NCBI RefSeq assembly: GCF_003860135.1
Contig: NZ_RQYN01000031.1
Coordinates: 1-49,722 of the forward strand
Length of the DNA stretch: 49,722 bases
Reading direction: 5' to 3'
Source of the DNA: Tannerella forsythia
GTDB taxonomy: Bacteria > Bacteroidota > Bacteroidia > Bacteroidales > Tannerellaceae
The notes below the pieces were generated by a model. The model did not search any database and had not been told where the DNA came from. It worked only from the letters and a program-made list of their open reading frames with translations. A program made the position numbers and the translations under genes. Below, piece by piece: positions 27,795 through 35,819 of the stretch (position 1 is its first letter; the number at the start of each line of letters is the position of its first letter).

Positions 27795-30581
27795 TTAATG
27801 GGGCGGTCGTCCGTGTCCTTGTCCGAAAATACCGGGCATGCGCATGTCCGAAGCCTTCCCGCCGCCTTTGAAAATGCTGAAGCGGTAGATGAAATACAAC
27901 ATGCCGTAGCTGTTCAAAGTGTTGTATTCCGTATAACGGATGGCGCTGGCCGTGGCACTGTAAGAGATGTTGCTGCGTTGCCGGAGGATGTCGTAGACTT
28001 TGAATCGAAGTATTCCGGCATTGTTCTTGAGGAATGTTTTGGAGACGGAAGCGTTCCAAAGCCATTCTTTCTGTTCGTATCCGGCGGAATATCCGGCGTT
28101 AGCCGAGTAATCGATATCGCTTTCGACCTGAAAGTTGTACGGAAGGTAGAGCGTTGTGGAAGCTCCGCCGCCGTAGTTGAAGGTATGCAGATCGTTTTGT
28201 CCTTGTAGGGTGTTGTGTGTCCGGTTATAGCGAACGTTTCCGTTGAGACTGAAATCGAAAAGATCGGAACGGTAGTTGATGGCCGCGCGTTGAGAGAGAA
28301 TCATGGCTTTACTGGTATTCTTTTCACCGTCGATGTATCCGCCGGTGTTGGAATAGCGTGCGAAGGTCATTCCAAAGACGGAGAACTTATTGTTTTTGAG
28401 TGGCACGTTGAGGATAGCACGTACGTCGGCGTTGAAATTTCCGTCGACGTTTTCGTAAGTCGTGGTGCGTTTGCCGGTACGTCGTTCGGTGGTCGTTTTA
28501 TTGACAATGTCGTTGATGATATAGTTTCCGTTGGCCATCAGCATGTAGGCCGTTTGCGTTTCGGGGATGAATTTGCCGAAGCGAACGCGAAGGTTGTTCG
28601 TGTAAGTCGGACTCAAGTTCGGATTTCCGATGATGGTGTTGAGCGGATCGGAAACGTCGGCCACGGGTTGCAGTTGCTCCATCTCGGGTTGTCCGGTACG
28701 TCCGTCGTAATCGACGCGCAAGTCGGTGCGTTTATCGAAGCGATAGCGCAATTGGGCGGTGGGAGAATAATTCATGACGTTGCGCGACATGGAATAGAGC
28801 GTGCGGTCGCCGACGAAGGTTTCGGTTCGGGTGTAAGAGGGATCGACGTTGAATCCGATCGTAATGTTATATTTTTCTCTTACGGCTTTGAAGGCAAGAC
28901 TGACTCGCTGTTCGACGGCATGATTGCGGGTGCTTTTGCTGTAGGCCGTGTCGAGTCGGGTATAGTTTCCGCTGCCGTCGTCGACGTAGGCGTCTTTGAG
29001 CAATTCGCGTCTGTTTTCTCCGATTCGGTACGTGGCCTGTATGAAATTGTTGTGTCCGACGGGTTCTACCCACGAGACGAAGGCGCGATAGTTATATCCG
29101 CTGTTGTCGTAGCGTACGCGCTGGTCGATAAGGCCGACGGAGTCGGGGAAAAGCAGGTATCGGGTGGAGGAATGGTTCTGTCCGTTGCCGTATGAGCTGT
29201 TGAGCCCTCCGGAAAGCGATCCGCTGAGGGTGCGTCCCTTGCTGTTGAGCTTGCGACTGAAGTCGAGTCGTGCCGAAGCGTTGTAGCCTTCGCCGTCGGA
29301 AGAGGAATGGGAGCGGGAAGTGTTGACCGAGTCGCGCCGTCCGCTTAGCGTGTAGGAATCTTCGTGTTCTTCGTTACGCGTTTTGTGATAGGAGAACTCG
29401 GGTTGGAAGATGAATTGGGTCAACGTGTCCGGCTTCCATTCCATGCGGAGGTTGACGCCCAAGTTATCGCTGCGTGTGCGGGCGGAACTTTGGCTGTAAT
29501 CGTATGAAGAGCTGTCGGCGGGCAAGATATTCTGCCGGTTGCTTTGCGAAAGGGCGTCGTTGTCGGAATGAGCGTATCGCACGTTTCCGCCAACGGTGAA
29601 GCGCGGGTTGAATTCTTTGCTGAAGTTCGTCCCGATGTTGCCCGACGAGGTGATTCCGTTACCGGCGCCGAAGCCTCGAAAGCGTCGGCGTCCTCCGCCC
29701 ATGCCGCTGAACATGGCGGCGGCAAAATCGGTAAATCCCATGTTGTTCGTGTTGTTGAGGCCGCCCATGAGGGAGAACTGATCGTTTTCGACAAAGCGAT
29801 TAATCATCATGTTGCCGTCGTAACGCTTTCGGGTGCCGTATCCGCCGATGAGGTTGCCGAACCATCCCTGTTTCATGCCGGGTTTAATGGTGAGGTTGAT
29901 GACGGCTTCCTCGTCGCCGTCGTCAAAACCGGTCATCTGCGCCATGTTGCTGCGTCGTTCGTAGGTTTGTACCTTATCGACCATCTTGGCGGGGAGGTTT
30001 TTGGAGGCTACTTTCGGGTCGTCCGAAAAGAATTCTTTTCCGTCGACAAGTACTTTCTTGATCTCTTTCCCGTTGATCGTCACCTTGCCTTCGGAATTGA
30101 TTTCGACGCCGGGCATTTTTTTGAGCAGGTCTTCGAGCATCGAGCCTTCGGCTACTTTATACGAATCGGCGTTGTATTCGATCGTATCGTTTTTGACTTG
30201 AACTTCAATGGCCTTGGCCGTGACGACGGCCTCGCCGAGCATGACGCTTTCGTCGCGCATGGTAATCGTACCGACGTCGACCGGATTCGTTCGATTCGTT
30301 ACTTCGAGCAGTTGGTAGACGGGTTCATAGCCTACGAAAGTGACATGCAGCAGATAATCGCCCGCTTTAACGCTCCGGAGGATGAAGGTTCCGTTACGGC
30401 CGCTCACCGTACCGTTCACCATCGAACTGTCTTTCATGTTGAGCAGTCGTACAGTGGCCTGTTCGACGGCTTCTTTGCTCTGTTCTTCAATAATTATGCC
30501 TTTCACGTCCACCTGAGCGACGGCGCAGATGGTAAAAAGAAGAAAGGCGAGCATAAAAAATGATTTACCTCGTCGTGTCAT
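27795..30581 (-). CDS. Outer-membrane beta-barrel protein, TonB-receptor-like
   Basis: An outer-membrane protein of the Bacteroidetes 'outer membrane beta-barrel family' related to TonB-dependent receptors; the ligand is unknown. The 928 residues begin with a signal peptide ending at CAVAQ (about 1-22). A carboxypeptidase-regulatory-like beta-sandwich follows (about 23-105, VDVKGIIIEEQSKEAVEQATV), then a plug-like domain with NADSYKVAEGSMLEDLLKKMPGVEI and GKEIKKVLVDGKEFFSDDPKVA (about 138-190). A long barrel region follows (about 230-928), rich in alternating aromatic strands. A Gly/Arg-rich loop, SGMGGGRRRFRGFGAGNG (around 285), is unusual. There is no SusD partner, and no -7 box was seen upstream. 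Confidence 0.85.
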   Translation of the reverse strand: MTRRGKSFFMLAFLLFTICAVAQVDVKGIIIEEQSKEAVEQATVRLLNMKDSSMVNGTVSGRNGTFILRSVKAGDYLLHVTFVGYEPVYQLLEVTNRTNPVDVGTITMRDESVMLGEAVVTAKAIEVQVKNDTIEYNADSYKVAEGSMLEDLLKKMPGVEINSEGKVTINGKEIKKVLVDGKEFFSDDPKVASKNLPAKMVDKVQTYERRSNMAQMTGFDDGDEEAVINLTIKPGMKQGWFGNLIGGYGTRKRYDGNMMINRFVENDQFSLMGGLNNTNNMGFTDFAAAMFSGMGGGRRRFRGFGAGNGITSSGNIGTNFSKEFNPRFTVGGNVRYAHSDNDALSQSNRQNILPADSSSYDYSQSSARTRSDNLGVNLRMEWKPDTLTQFIFQPEFSYHKTRNEEHEDSYTLSGRRDSVNTSRSHSSSDGEGYNASARLDFSRKLNSKGRTLSGSLSGGLNSSYGNGQNHSSTRYLLFPDSVGLIDQRVRYDNSGYNYRAFVSWVEPVGHNNFIQATYRIGENRRELLKDAYVDDGSGNYTRLDTAYSKSTRNHAVEQRVSLAFKAVREKYNITIGFNVDPSYTRTETFVGDRTLYSMSRNVMNYSPTAQLRYRFDKRTDLRVDYDGRTGQPEMEQLQPVADVSDPLNTIIGNPNLSPTYTNNLRVRFGKFIPETQTAYMLMANGNYIINDIVNKTTTERRTGKRTTTYENVDGNFNADVRAILNVPLKNNKFSVFGMTFARYSNTGGYIDGEKNTSKAMILSQRAAINYRSDLFDFSLNGNVRYNRTHNTLQGQNDLHTFNYGGGASTTLYLPYNFQVESDIDYSANAGYSAGYEQKEWLWNASVSKTFLKNNAGILRFKVYDILRQRSNISYSATASAIRYTEYNTLNSYGMLYFIYRFSIFKGGGKASDMRMPGIFGQGHGRPPH

Positions 30582-30890
30582 AAATTTCTTTTCTTCGTTT
30601 GTCGTTTTATTATAAGCAATAGACGCAGCCTGATCGGAATAGTTTAAATAAAATCTTATTTTTTTTGAATTTTATGGAGAGAATACGGACTGAAAGCGAG
30701 AAGTTGCAGGATGTCAAATATTATTTTCGCCATAAACCGGATACGAACTCGCCCGAACCGGATCGATTTTGGTTACAGAGGTGTACTTATTGCAACAGTA
30801 AGGATTATTTTTGACAATAAACGTAAAATAATCGCGTTTCAATGAAAAAATAAGTCCATGAGGGTTTGAAAAACTTTTCATTTTATTTCT
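30582..30890. other. Intergenic region with possible promoter
   Basis: Divergent space between the beta-barrel gene and the beta-propeller lipoprotein. A rightward TATTTTTG (30806-30813) may be the -7 box of the lipoprotein, giving a leader of about 70 bases. It also holds a 46-codon open frame, listed separately. Confidence 0.4.
30674..30814 (+). CDS. Possible 46-residue protein with a CxxC
   Basis: An ATG at 30674 opens 46 codons, reading MERIRTESEKLQDVKYYFRH and ending RFWLQRCTYCNSKDYF. The peptide is charged and contains one Cys-x-x-Cys. No ribosome binding site stands out and no homologue is recalled. Its stop overlaps the putative -7 box of the next gene. It could be chance; coding is not established. 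Confidence 0.22.
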   Translation: MERIRTESEKLQDVKYYFRHKPDTNSPEPDRFWLQRCTYCNSKDYF

Positions 30891-32120
30891 ATGAATATGA
30901 AATTAAAGAAAATAATCGCGTTGTTCCTCTTAATTTGTCCGTTTTACGGATGCGATAACCGTCATAACCGGGCCGCTTCCGAGATGGAAATCATCCAAAT
31001 CGATCCCATGCAGGCAGATGAGTTTATTCCATTATCGGAAATCGCCGACTCAATCCAATGCATCCGGTTGCAAGTCGATTCGGGAGACGTAATGGGGAGA
31101 ATACGGGAAATCATCATCAAAAAAAAGCATATTTATGCCGTAGATATAAGCCAACAAGCGATATTTGTTTTCGATAAGGAAGGTCGATTCGTGACTAAAC
31201 TGAATAAAAAAGGACAGGGGCCGGGCGAATATTTACGTATAGGGCCTGTTTTTATCGACGAAGATGAATCGTATATCGAGCTTGTGAATTATACGGGCGG
31301 AAAACAATCCATTTTACGATATAAGAATCTGACTTTCGATTTTATGGGTGCCATATCGTCTTATCCGGATATCAACGCGAATTCCGTGAAGAGACATAAT
31401 GGTTTATTCTATTTCGCCACTCAACAAATAGACAACAAGATAAACGGCGAGGATACCAATGGCGACTTGATAGTCTGCGATAATGAGGATAATTTCAAAG
31501 TTTTGTTTGATAAAAAGATCGAAACGGGGCATCATTACTTCTCGATGACGAGTGAATGTTTCTCAAAAAACAACAAAGGAGAACTTTTCTTCTCGCCGAT
31601 GTACGGAAACATATTTTATCAGTTAAATGACCGGGATGCTGTTCCCCTGTTCCAAATCGATTTCGGAACATATAACATGAGTGAATCTGTGGCGATGCAA
31701 TCGACGAAAGAACAGATGGAATATATCCGAAAAATGAATCGTGTGGCGGCTTTTCCGGTGCTGAATATATATGATGACAGAATCTTTTCATTTTCATACT
31801 ATTTCAAACAAAGCGATACGGAGCGATGGATGAATGAAGGTGATTTTCGGCAGTATATAACGTTCCGAAAAAGCAAAAAAGTGTATCATGCGAAGGCGAT
31901 AAGAAATGATCTTTCCACTTTTCCCGATCGACTTTATCTCAGTTCCTATTTTTTCGGATGTGTACACGAAGTGTTGCATGAAGATTATTTAGTCGATGTT
32001 ATCGTTCCGGATCTTTATTTTCATGATACGGACGAAAAAGTGTACGTTGAGGGGCTGGGGGAGGTCTCGGCCGATAGCGATCCGATCGTTGTCATGATGA
32101 AACTCAAAGAAAACTTGTAG
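30891..32120 (+). CDS. 6-bladed beta-propeller lipoprotein
   Basis: An exported lipoprotein of the Bacteroidetes 6-bladed beta-propeller family (NHL-like); the role is unknown. The 409 residues start with a signal peptide, MNMKLKKIIALFLLICPFYGC, with Cys21 as lipid acceptor. After an acidic stretch the family opening appears: IPLSEIADSIQCIRLQ, then KHIYAVDISQQAIFVFDKEGRFVTKL and KKGQGPGEYLRIGPVFIDED. The KGQGPGEY loop is highly characteristic. Propeller-like repeats continue to the end. It is a single gene followed by a long non-coding repeat region. Confidence 0.82.
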   Translation: MNMKLKKIIALFLLICPFYGCDNRHNRAASEMEIIQIDPMQADEFIPLSEIADSIQCIRLQVDSGDVMGRIREIIIKKKHIYAVDISQQAIFVFDKEGRFVTKLNKKGQGPGEYLRIGPVFIDEDESYIELVNYTGGKQSILRYKNLTFDFMGAISSYPDINANSVKRHNGLFYFATQQIDNKINGEDTNGDLIVCDNEDNFKVLFDKKIETGHHYFSMTSECFSKNNKGELFFSPMYGNIFYQLNDRDAVPLFQIDFGTYNMSESVAMQSTKEQMEYIRKMNRVAAFPVLNIYDDRIFSFSYYFKQSDTERWMNEGDFRQYITFRKSKKVYHAKAIRNDLSTFPDRLYLSSYFFGCVHEVLHEDYLVDVIVPDLYFHDTDEKVYVEGLGEVSADSDPIVVMMKLKENL

Positions 32121-32253
32121 AAGATGCCTTTTTCGATGATGAAGTCGTCGTTTTTTGTTGTGAACTGACAATATTTCATGCGAGAGGTGTCATAATCGAC
32201 TGTGAAGACATAATATTTGAGTGGAAACAGAGCATTTTTTATTATCAACATAC
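32121..32253. other. Spacer with degenerate repeat-like text
   Basis: No gene. Words such as CATAATCGACTGTGAAGA and CATAATATTTGAGTGG resemble units of the adjacent 21-bp array but are out of strict register, so the array probably once extended further left. Confidence 0.45.
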
Positions 32254-32652
32254 CCTATTCGATTAAAGAGGCGTCATATTTGAGTTTGAACGGAACATAA
32301 TTCGTATTGAACAGATCATAATTCATATTAAAGGTCTCATAATTGACTTTCAACTGACAATAATTCATACGAGACTGACAGTAATTCACTTTGACCTGAC
32401 AATAATTCATATCGAAGGCGTCTTAATTCGTTTTGAAGACGCCATAATCGATTGTGAAGATACAATAATCCGTTTTGAAGGTGCAGAAATCGATTTTGAA
32501 GACAGCATAATTCGTTCTGAAGACGTCTTAATCCATTGTGAAGAGATCATAATTCGTTTTAAAGATGACGGATTGAATGAAAGATGCTTCGTTTTTAAGT
32601 GTAAACGTGTCATTTTTCATTGTCTTCGGGTCATTTTTGACTTGCGATACAG
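32254..32652. repeat. Degenerate 21-bp tandem array, 19 units
   Basis: Units keep an exact 21-base register from 32254 to 32652. The consensus is close to CATAATTCGTTTTGAAGACGT. The best conserved units start at 32296, 32317, 32422, 32506, 32527 and 32548; the last four (from 32569) are weak but still in phase. Read on the minus strand, the central units (32613-32407) translate as heptapeptides such as SSERIML, SSKSISA, PSKRIIV, SSQSIMA and SSKRIKT. Units further left contain stops (ATATGA), so the array is not coding now. There are no spacers, so it is not CRISPR. Confidence 0.88.
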
Positions 32653-32861
32653 CTAAAATCGTTTCGCGGACTTTAAAATGGTGAGAAAAGGACAGTTCGC
32701 TATTTCAGAAAAAGTTGCGATTAAAGATTCAGGCGTCCGAAACTTTGTCGAAGAAATGTAAAACATTTGTAATATAGCATTTTAAGTCTTTCGAAAATAC
32801 TTTTCTTTATAACGACTTGAAAAAAAATTATACCGAAGCTTATTTTTTAACACATAAACCC
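32653..32861. other. AT-rich upstream region
   Basis: No gene or repeat is visible between the 21-bp array and the promoter of the next gene. The region is very AT-rich. Confidence 0.5.
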
Positions 32862-32891
32862 TTGACTTTCGAATTTAATTTATTATTTTTG
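32862..32891 (+). promoter_or_regulatory. Probable promoter of the 230-residue gene
   Basis: TAttTTTG (32884-32891) with TTGA (32862-32865) 18 bases upstream as an approximate -33. The ATG is 38 bases downstream and is preceded by AGAGGA. Confidence 0.5.
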
Positions 32892-32928
32892 GCAAAAAAA
32901 ATTACGAAACGATTAAAAGAGGATTATT

Positions 32929-33621
32929 ATGAACAGAAATCATGAAAATTATTTGACCATGGCGAACGCGACTATGGAAGTGATGAGCAGACGTAATGGG
33001 GAATGGAGCCATATTCCTCGTATCGTCCATGTGATGTCGAACATCAAAGGGACAACCGATAAAGCGAATGAAGCTTATCGAGGCGCGTTGATCGTGACGA
33101 CGGGTGCTACGCAAAATAAAGCGGATATTGTGCAGGAAGCCGTAGCCTCGGTGGTTAAACTTTGTAAGCCCGTATCGGTATACGCGATCGACAAGAACGA
33201 TATTAAGCTTCACGATGAGTTAAGCGTAAGCAAAGCGTCGCTGCTTCAACGGCGCGACATGTCGCTTGTTCAGCGTCTGACGCATTTGATTCAGTTAATG
33301 GAGCCGTATTTGAACGAGCTGAACGATTATGGCGTAAAGGAGGCAGATGTCAAGGCGGCAAAAATGTTAATCGAACAATTGTCGGGTATTATTACGCAGC
33401 CTCGCGAGCTGACAGCGGAACGAAAGTCGAAAAACGAATTATTTGCCGAATTGGTGGGGGAACTGCGTAAAGAATTTTATCTGTTGGACAGTCTGATGAA
33501 GCTGTTCGACCCGTCGGAACTCTATACGGAGTATCGGAATGCGCGCATCATCGTAAATCTGGGACGACGCAGACAGAAAGAAGAAGAACCGGAAGAAGGG
33601 GGAGAGGAAAGTGAAAAGTGA
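32929..33621 (+). CDS. Hypothetical helical cytoplasmic protein
   Basis: Unrecognised, 230 residues. It has no signal peptide or membrane helix and is predicted mostly alpha-helical. Segments are HENYLTMANATMEVM, then an alpha/beta-looking GALIVTTGATQNKADIVQEAVASVVKL, then long amphipathic helices (about 110-215, LVQRLTHLIQLMEPYLNELNDYG). The acidic end is EEEPEEGGEESEK. Its last codons and stop are formed by the first unit of a 21-bp tandem repeat that begins at 33611, so the C-terminus may vary with repeat number. It resembles families of similar-sized Bacteroidales proteins found near repeats, but no function is known. Confidence 0.65.
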   Translation: MNRNHENYLTMANATMEVMSRRNGEWSHIPRIVHVMSNIKGTTDKANEAYRGALIVTTGATQNKADIVQEAVASVVKLCKPVSVYAIDKNDIKLHDELSVSKASLLQRRDMSLVQRLTHLIQLMEPYLNELNDYGVKEADVKAAKMLIEQLSGIITQPRELTAERKSKNELFAELVGELRKEFYLLDSLMKLFDPSELYTEYRNARIIVNLGRRRQKEEEPEEGGEESEK

Positions 33622-33705
33622 AGAACGAAAAGTGAAAAGTGAAGAACGAAAAGTGAAAAGTGAAGAACGAAAAGTGAAAAGTGAAGAACGAAAAGTGAAA
33701 AATGT
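33611..33705. repeat. 21-bp tandem repeat, 4.5 copies
   Basis: Near-perfect copies of GTGAAAAGTGAAGAACGAAAA start at 33611, 33632, 33653 and 33674, with a partial fifth at 33695. The near identity of the copies indicates a young array. It begins inside the last codons of the upstream gene and includes its stop. Directly after it comes a T-rich simple repeat (TTTAGTTGTTTAATTG words, about 33715-33770). Confidence 0.92.
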
Positions 33706-33847
33706 GTTGTTTATTTGTTGAGTCGTTTAGTTGTTTAATTGTTTAGTTGTTTAATTGTTGAGTCGTTGGGTTGTCTGAAAACCGACGGCTGACGGCTGAA
33801 AACTAAATGTTAGCAAATTAATTCAGGCTTACAGCCCTCAAAAAACA

Positions 33848-33911
33848 AGGGTGGGAATCAATTACCCCACCCTTGCGGGATGGGGCTGAAATAGAACGGG
33901 CTTTCAGCCCT
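33848..33911. repeat. Double hairpin, dispersed-repeat type
   Basis: Two hairpins in tandem: AAGGGTGGG/CCCACCCTT (33848-33856 and 33867-33875) and GGGCTGAAA/TTTCAGCCC (33884-33892 and 33903-33911). The second, including its loop text, recurs at 49571-49596, so it is a dispersed intergenic element. The surrounding non-coding gap (33622-34233) holds no gene that I can see. Confidence 0.7.
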
Positions 33912-33962
33912 TGATCGGAAGGGGATTAAGGTTTATGGTCAATGGTTATGCAAGGCACATGT

Positions 33963-33990
33963 TGTAGAGACGCAATTAATTGCATCTCTA
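33963..33990. repeat. 28-bp palindrome (GTAGAGACGC type)
   Basis: GTAGAGACGCAATT (33963-33976) faces AATTGCATCTCTAC (33977-33990): 13 of 14 positions pair with no loop. Palindromes of this wording are scattered in many bacterial genomes and behave like small non-autonomous repeats. Confidence 0.75.
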
Positions 33991-34233
33991 CGGATGTGGA
34001 ATGCCAATGAACAATTACGAATAACAAGTTATGAATAACGCTTGCTATATATTCGAACACGAATAGCGCAAAAACGCAAACGAACGCAAATGAAAACTTG
34101 TGGAGCTGGTGAAAAACCGGTGAAACTTGTGGTTTATCCAATGGCCGAATGCTGAAAACTGATCGCTAATCATTCAAAAAGTAAAAAAACCGAAATCCAT
34201 CGGTGTTTTCTTCCTTTTATGCGATTTGTGGAC

Positions 34234-34241
34234 TATCTTTG
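34234..34241 (+). promoter_or_regulatory. -7 box of the LolA-like operon
   Basis: TATCTTTG, 30-39 bases before the two candidate ATGs (34264, 34273) and downstream of the ATG at 34219, which is therefore excluded as a start. Confidence 0.6.
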
Positions 34242-34272
34242 CCCTCAATTCATTAGGAGGAAAATGAGAACA

Positions 34273-34911
34273 ATGAACAAAATATTTCTGCCGATACTTC
34301 TGTTGCCGTGCATCGTAACCCTTTCGGCACAAAACGGCTATCAAAAGGCAACCGAGACGCAGAAAAAAGAGATTACGGACAACATCAGACGCGTCGCACG
34401 CGAAATGAAGACGCTCAAAGCGGATTTTACGCAGGTCAAAGAGCTCTCTTTTATGAAAGATCAGGTCACCTCGGAAGGTAAAATGCTGTATAAACCGAAC
34501 GATAAGATCCGATGGGAATATACGCGGCCTTATGCTTACGTCTTTGCGATGGACGGGGATAACGTGCGTATGACATCGGGCGGAAAGACGAACAAAATCC
34601 CGGTGCGAGGGAGCAAACTCTTTACCGAAATCAGCCGGGTGATGATAGGAGGTGTCAGCGGCGCGGGGCTGATCGACTCGCCGGACTTTACGACACAGTT
34701 TATGGTCGGGAAAAGCGACTGTAAAATCATGCTGACGCCGCGAAAGAAAGAAGTGAAAGATTTATTCTCGTCGATACAGCTCTACGTAGACCGTTCGGAT
34801 AGCCGTATCCGTCGTGTGGAGCTGATCGAGAAAAGCGGCGATAAAACAATCATCACGCTAAAGAACATCCAACTCAACACGCCTGTCGATGATTCGGTAT
34901 TTGCTCATTAG
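34273..34911 (+). CDS. LolA-like outer-membrane lipoprotein carrier
   Basis: A periplasmic carrier with the LolA fold, probably handling a lipid or lipoprotein for the products of this operon. The ATG at 34273 gives MNKIFLPILLLPCIVTLSAQ, a clean signal peptide; ATG 34264 is an alternative, with AGGAGG at 34255-34260. The product has 212 residues. LolA hallmarks are MKTLKADFTQVKELSFMKDQVTSEG (about residue 35-60), then YKPNDKIRWEYTRPYAYVFAMDGD and GGKTNKIPV. LolA homologues are standard members of aryl-polyene and flexirubin clusters. The next gene overlaps its end by 23 bases. Confidence 0.85.
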   Translation: MNKIFLPILLLPCIVTLSAQNGYQKATETQKKEITDNIRRVAREMKTLKADFTQVKELSFMKDQVTSEGKMLYKPNDKIRWEYTRPYAYVFAMDGDNVRMTSGGKTNKIPVRGSKLFTEISRVMIGGVSGAGLIDSPDFTTQFMVGKSDCKIMLTPRKKEVKDLFSSIQLYVDRSDSRIRRVELIEKSGDKTIITLKNIQLNTPVDDSVFAH

Positions 34912-35458
34912 TCTGTCGCTTCTGCTGGCCGGATGCAGTACCGTGCCGGCATTACGACGCTCGGCCGATGCGCAACCTTCCGACGCTCCCGTCTGGACGC
35001 CCGCGCGACGCTCGGAAACGGAACGTAACACGTACCGGGTCATGTTGCGGACACCGAAAAACGAACTGTCGGGCCTTTGTATCCTTCGGAAGAGCGGCGA
35101 TACGTGGCGCGGCACGCTGATGAACGAATTCGGCTTTAAAGCGTTCGATTTTCGGACAACGAATCGCCGGTGCGAGTTGCAGGATGTGCAGTCGATGCTC
35201 GATAAATGGTATATCCGTCGCACCATCGCGTCGGATTTGCATTTTCTGATCGAGTGCGATGATCCGGAAGCGCCTTTTGCCCGTAAAATCGTACGGTACG
35301 AACAGCATAACATGCTTGTGGTGAGTCATGGAAAAAAGGAACTGACGGTTTTACCGGACAGCACACTAAGGCTCGTCAACCGTCGGCATAATCTGACGTA
35401 CGAATTGCGAAAATTAACGGAGACGAAGATTGATAACACGATACAATATGCTGAATAA
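34889..35458 (+). CDS. Lipoprotein of the LolA-MMPL operon
   Basis: A 189-residue lipoprotein with signal MIRYLLISLSLLLAGC (lipid-acceptor Cys16). The mature part is beta-rich: NTYRVMLRTPKNELSGLCILRKSGDTWRGTLMNEFGFKAFDF, then a segment with DLHFLIECDD and VRYEQHNMLVVSHGKKELTVL. The fold pattern and the operon position next to LolA suggest a LolB-like or APE-type lipoprotein partner, but residue identity to LolB is not evident. It overlaps both the LolA-like gene (23 bases) and the dehydratase-like gene (11 bases), so all three are translationally coupled. Confidence 0.68.
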   Translation: MIRYLLISLSLLLAGCSTVPALRRSADAQPSDAPVWTPARRSETERNTYRVMLRTPKNELSGLCILRKSGDTWRGTLMNEFGFKAFDFRTTNRRCELQDVQSMLDKWYIRRTIASDLHFLIECDDPEAPFARKIVRYEQHNMLVVSHGKKELTVLPDSTLRLVNRRHNLTYELRKLTETKIDNTIQYAE

Positions 35459-35819
35459 TACATTTTATACCATCCGTAAGCGTACCGATACGGAAGGAGG
35501 CGTCGATTACCGTGTGTCGCTCAACGCCTCGCACGTGATTTACGAGGCACACTTTCCCGGTAACCCCGTTACGCCCGGAGTATGCATCATCCAAATAATC
35601 AAAGAACTCGTCGAAGCATACCGAGACACGACATTGCTTCTCCGAACGATTAAGAACGTGAAATTCGTGAAAGTGATCGACCCGCGAATCGTCGGCGAAC
35701 TTACCTTCGCGCTGAACGTAACGACACAGGACGACGGGATGATCGCCGTTTCGGGCATCGTAGGCGAAGGCGACACTGTTTTTTCAAAAATAAATCTGCT
35801 ATTCGAAGAGATGAAATGA
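35448..35819 (+). CDS. Hotdog-fold 3-hydroxyacyl-ACP dehydratase-like protein
   Basis: FabZ/ApeI-type hotdog protein of 123 residues. The start at 35448 (MLNNTFYTIRK) is preferred; the frame is open from 35430. The active-site segment HFPGNPVTPGV carries the catalytic His35. In FabZ the central helix then supplies Glu (PGVLxIEAMAQ), but here the aligned position is Gln49 (PGVCIIQIIKE), so the acid is missing. It may be a dehydratase with altered mechanism, a partner of another subunit, or an acyl-chain binding protein. It overlaps the glycosyltransferase start by ATGA. In aryl-polyene clusters such proteins help build the polyene chain. Confidence 0.82.
   Translation: MLNNTFYTIRKRTDTEGGVDYRVSLNASHVIYEAHFPGNPVTPGVCIIQIIKELVEAYRDTTLLLRTIKNVKFVKVIDPRIVGELTFALNVTTQDDGMIAVSGIVGEGDTVFSKINLLFEEMK

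Noticed and set aside
28215-30563. Long open frames on the plus strand opposite the beta-barrel gene
   Set aside because: They are antisense shadows of the 928-residue gene, without known domains or promoters; the minus-strand protein has clear signal, plug and barrel features.
32407-32613. 68-codon minus-strand open frame over the 21-bp array
   Set aside because: It is entirely made of repeat units, has no promoter or ribosome binding site, and the array has stops on both sides. Treated as a repeat, not a gene.
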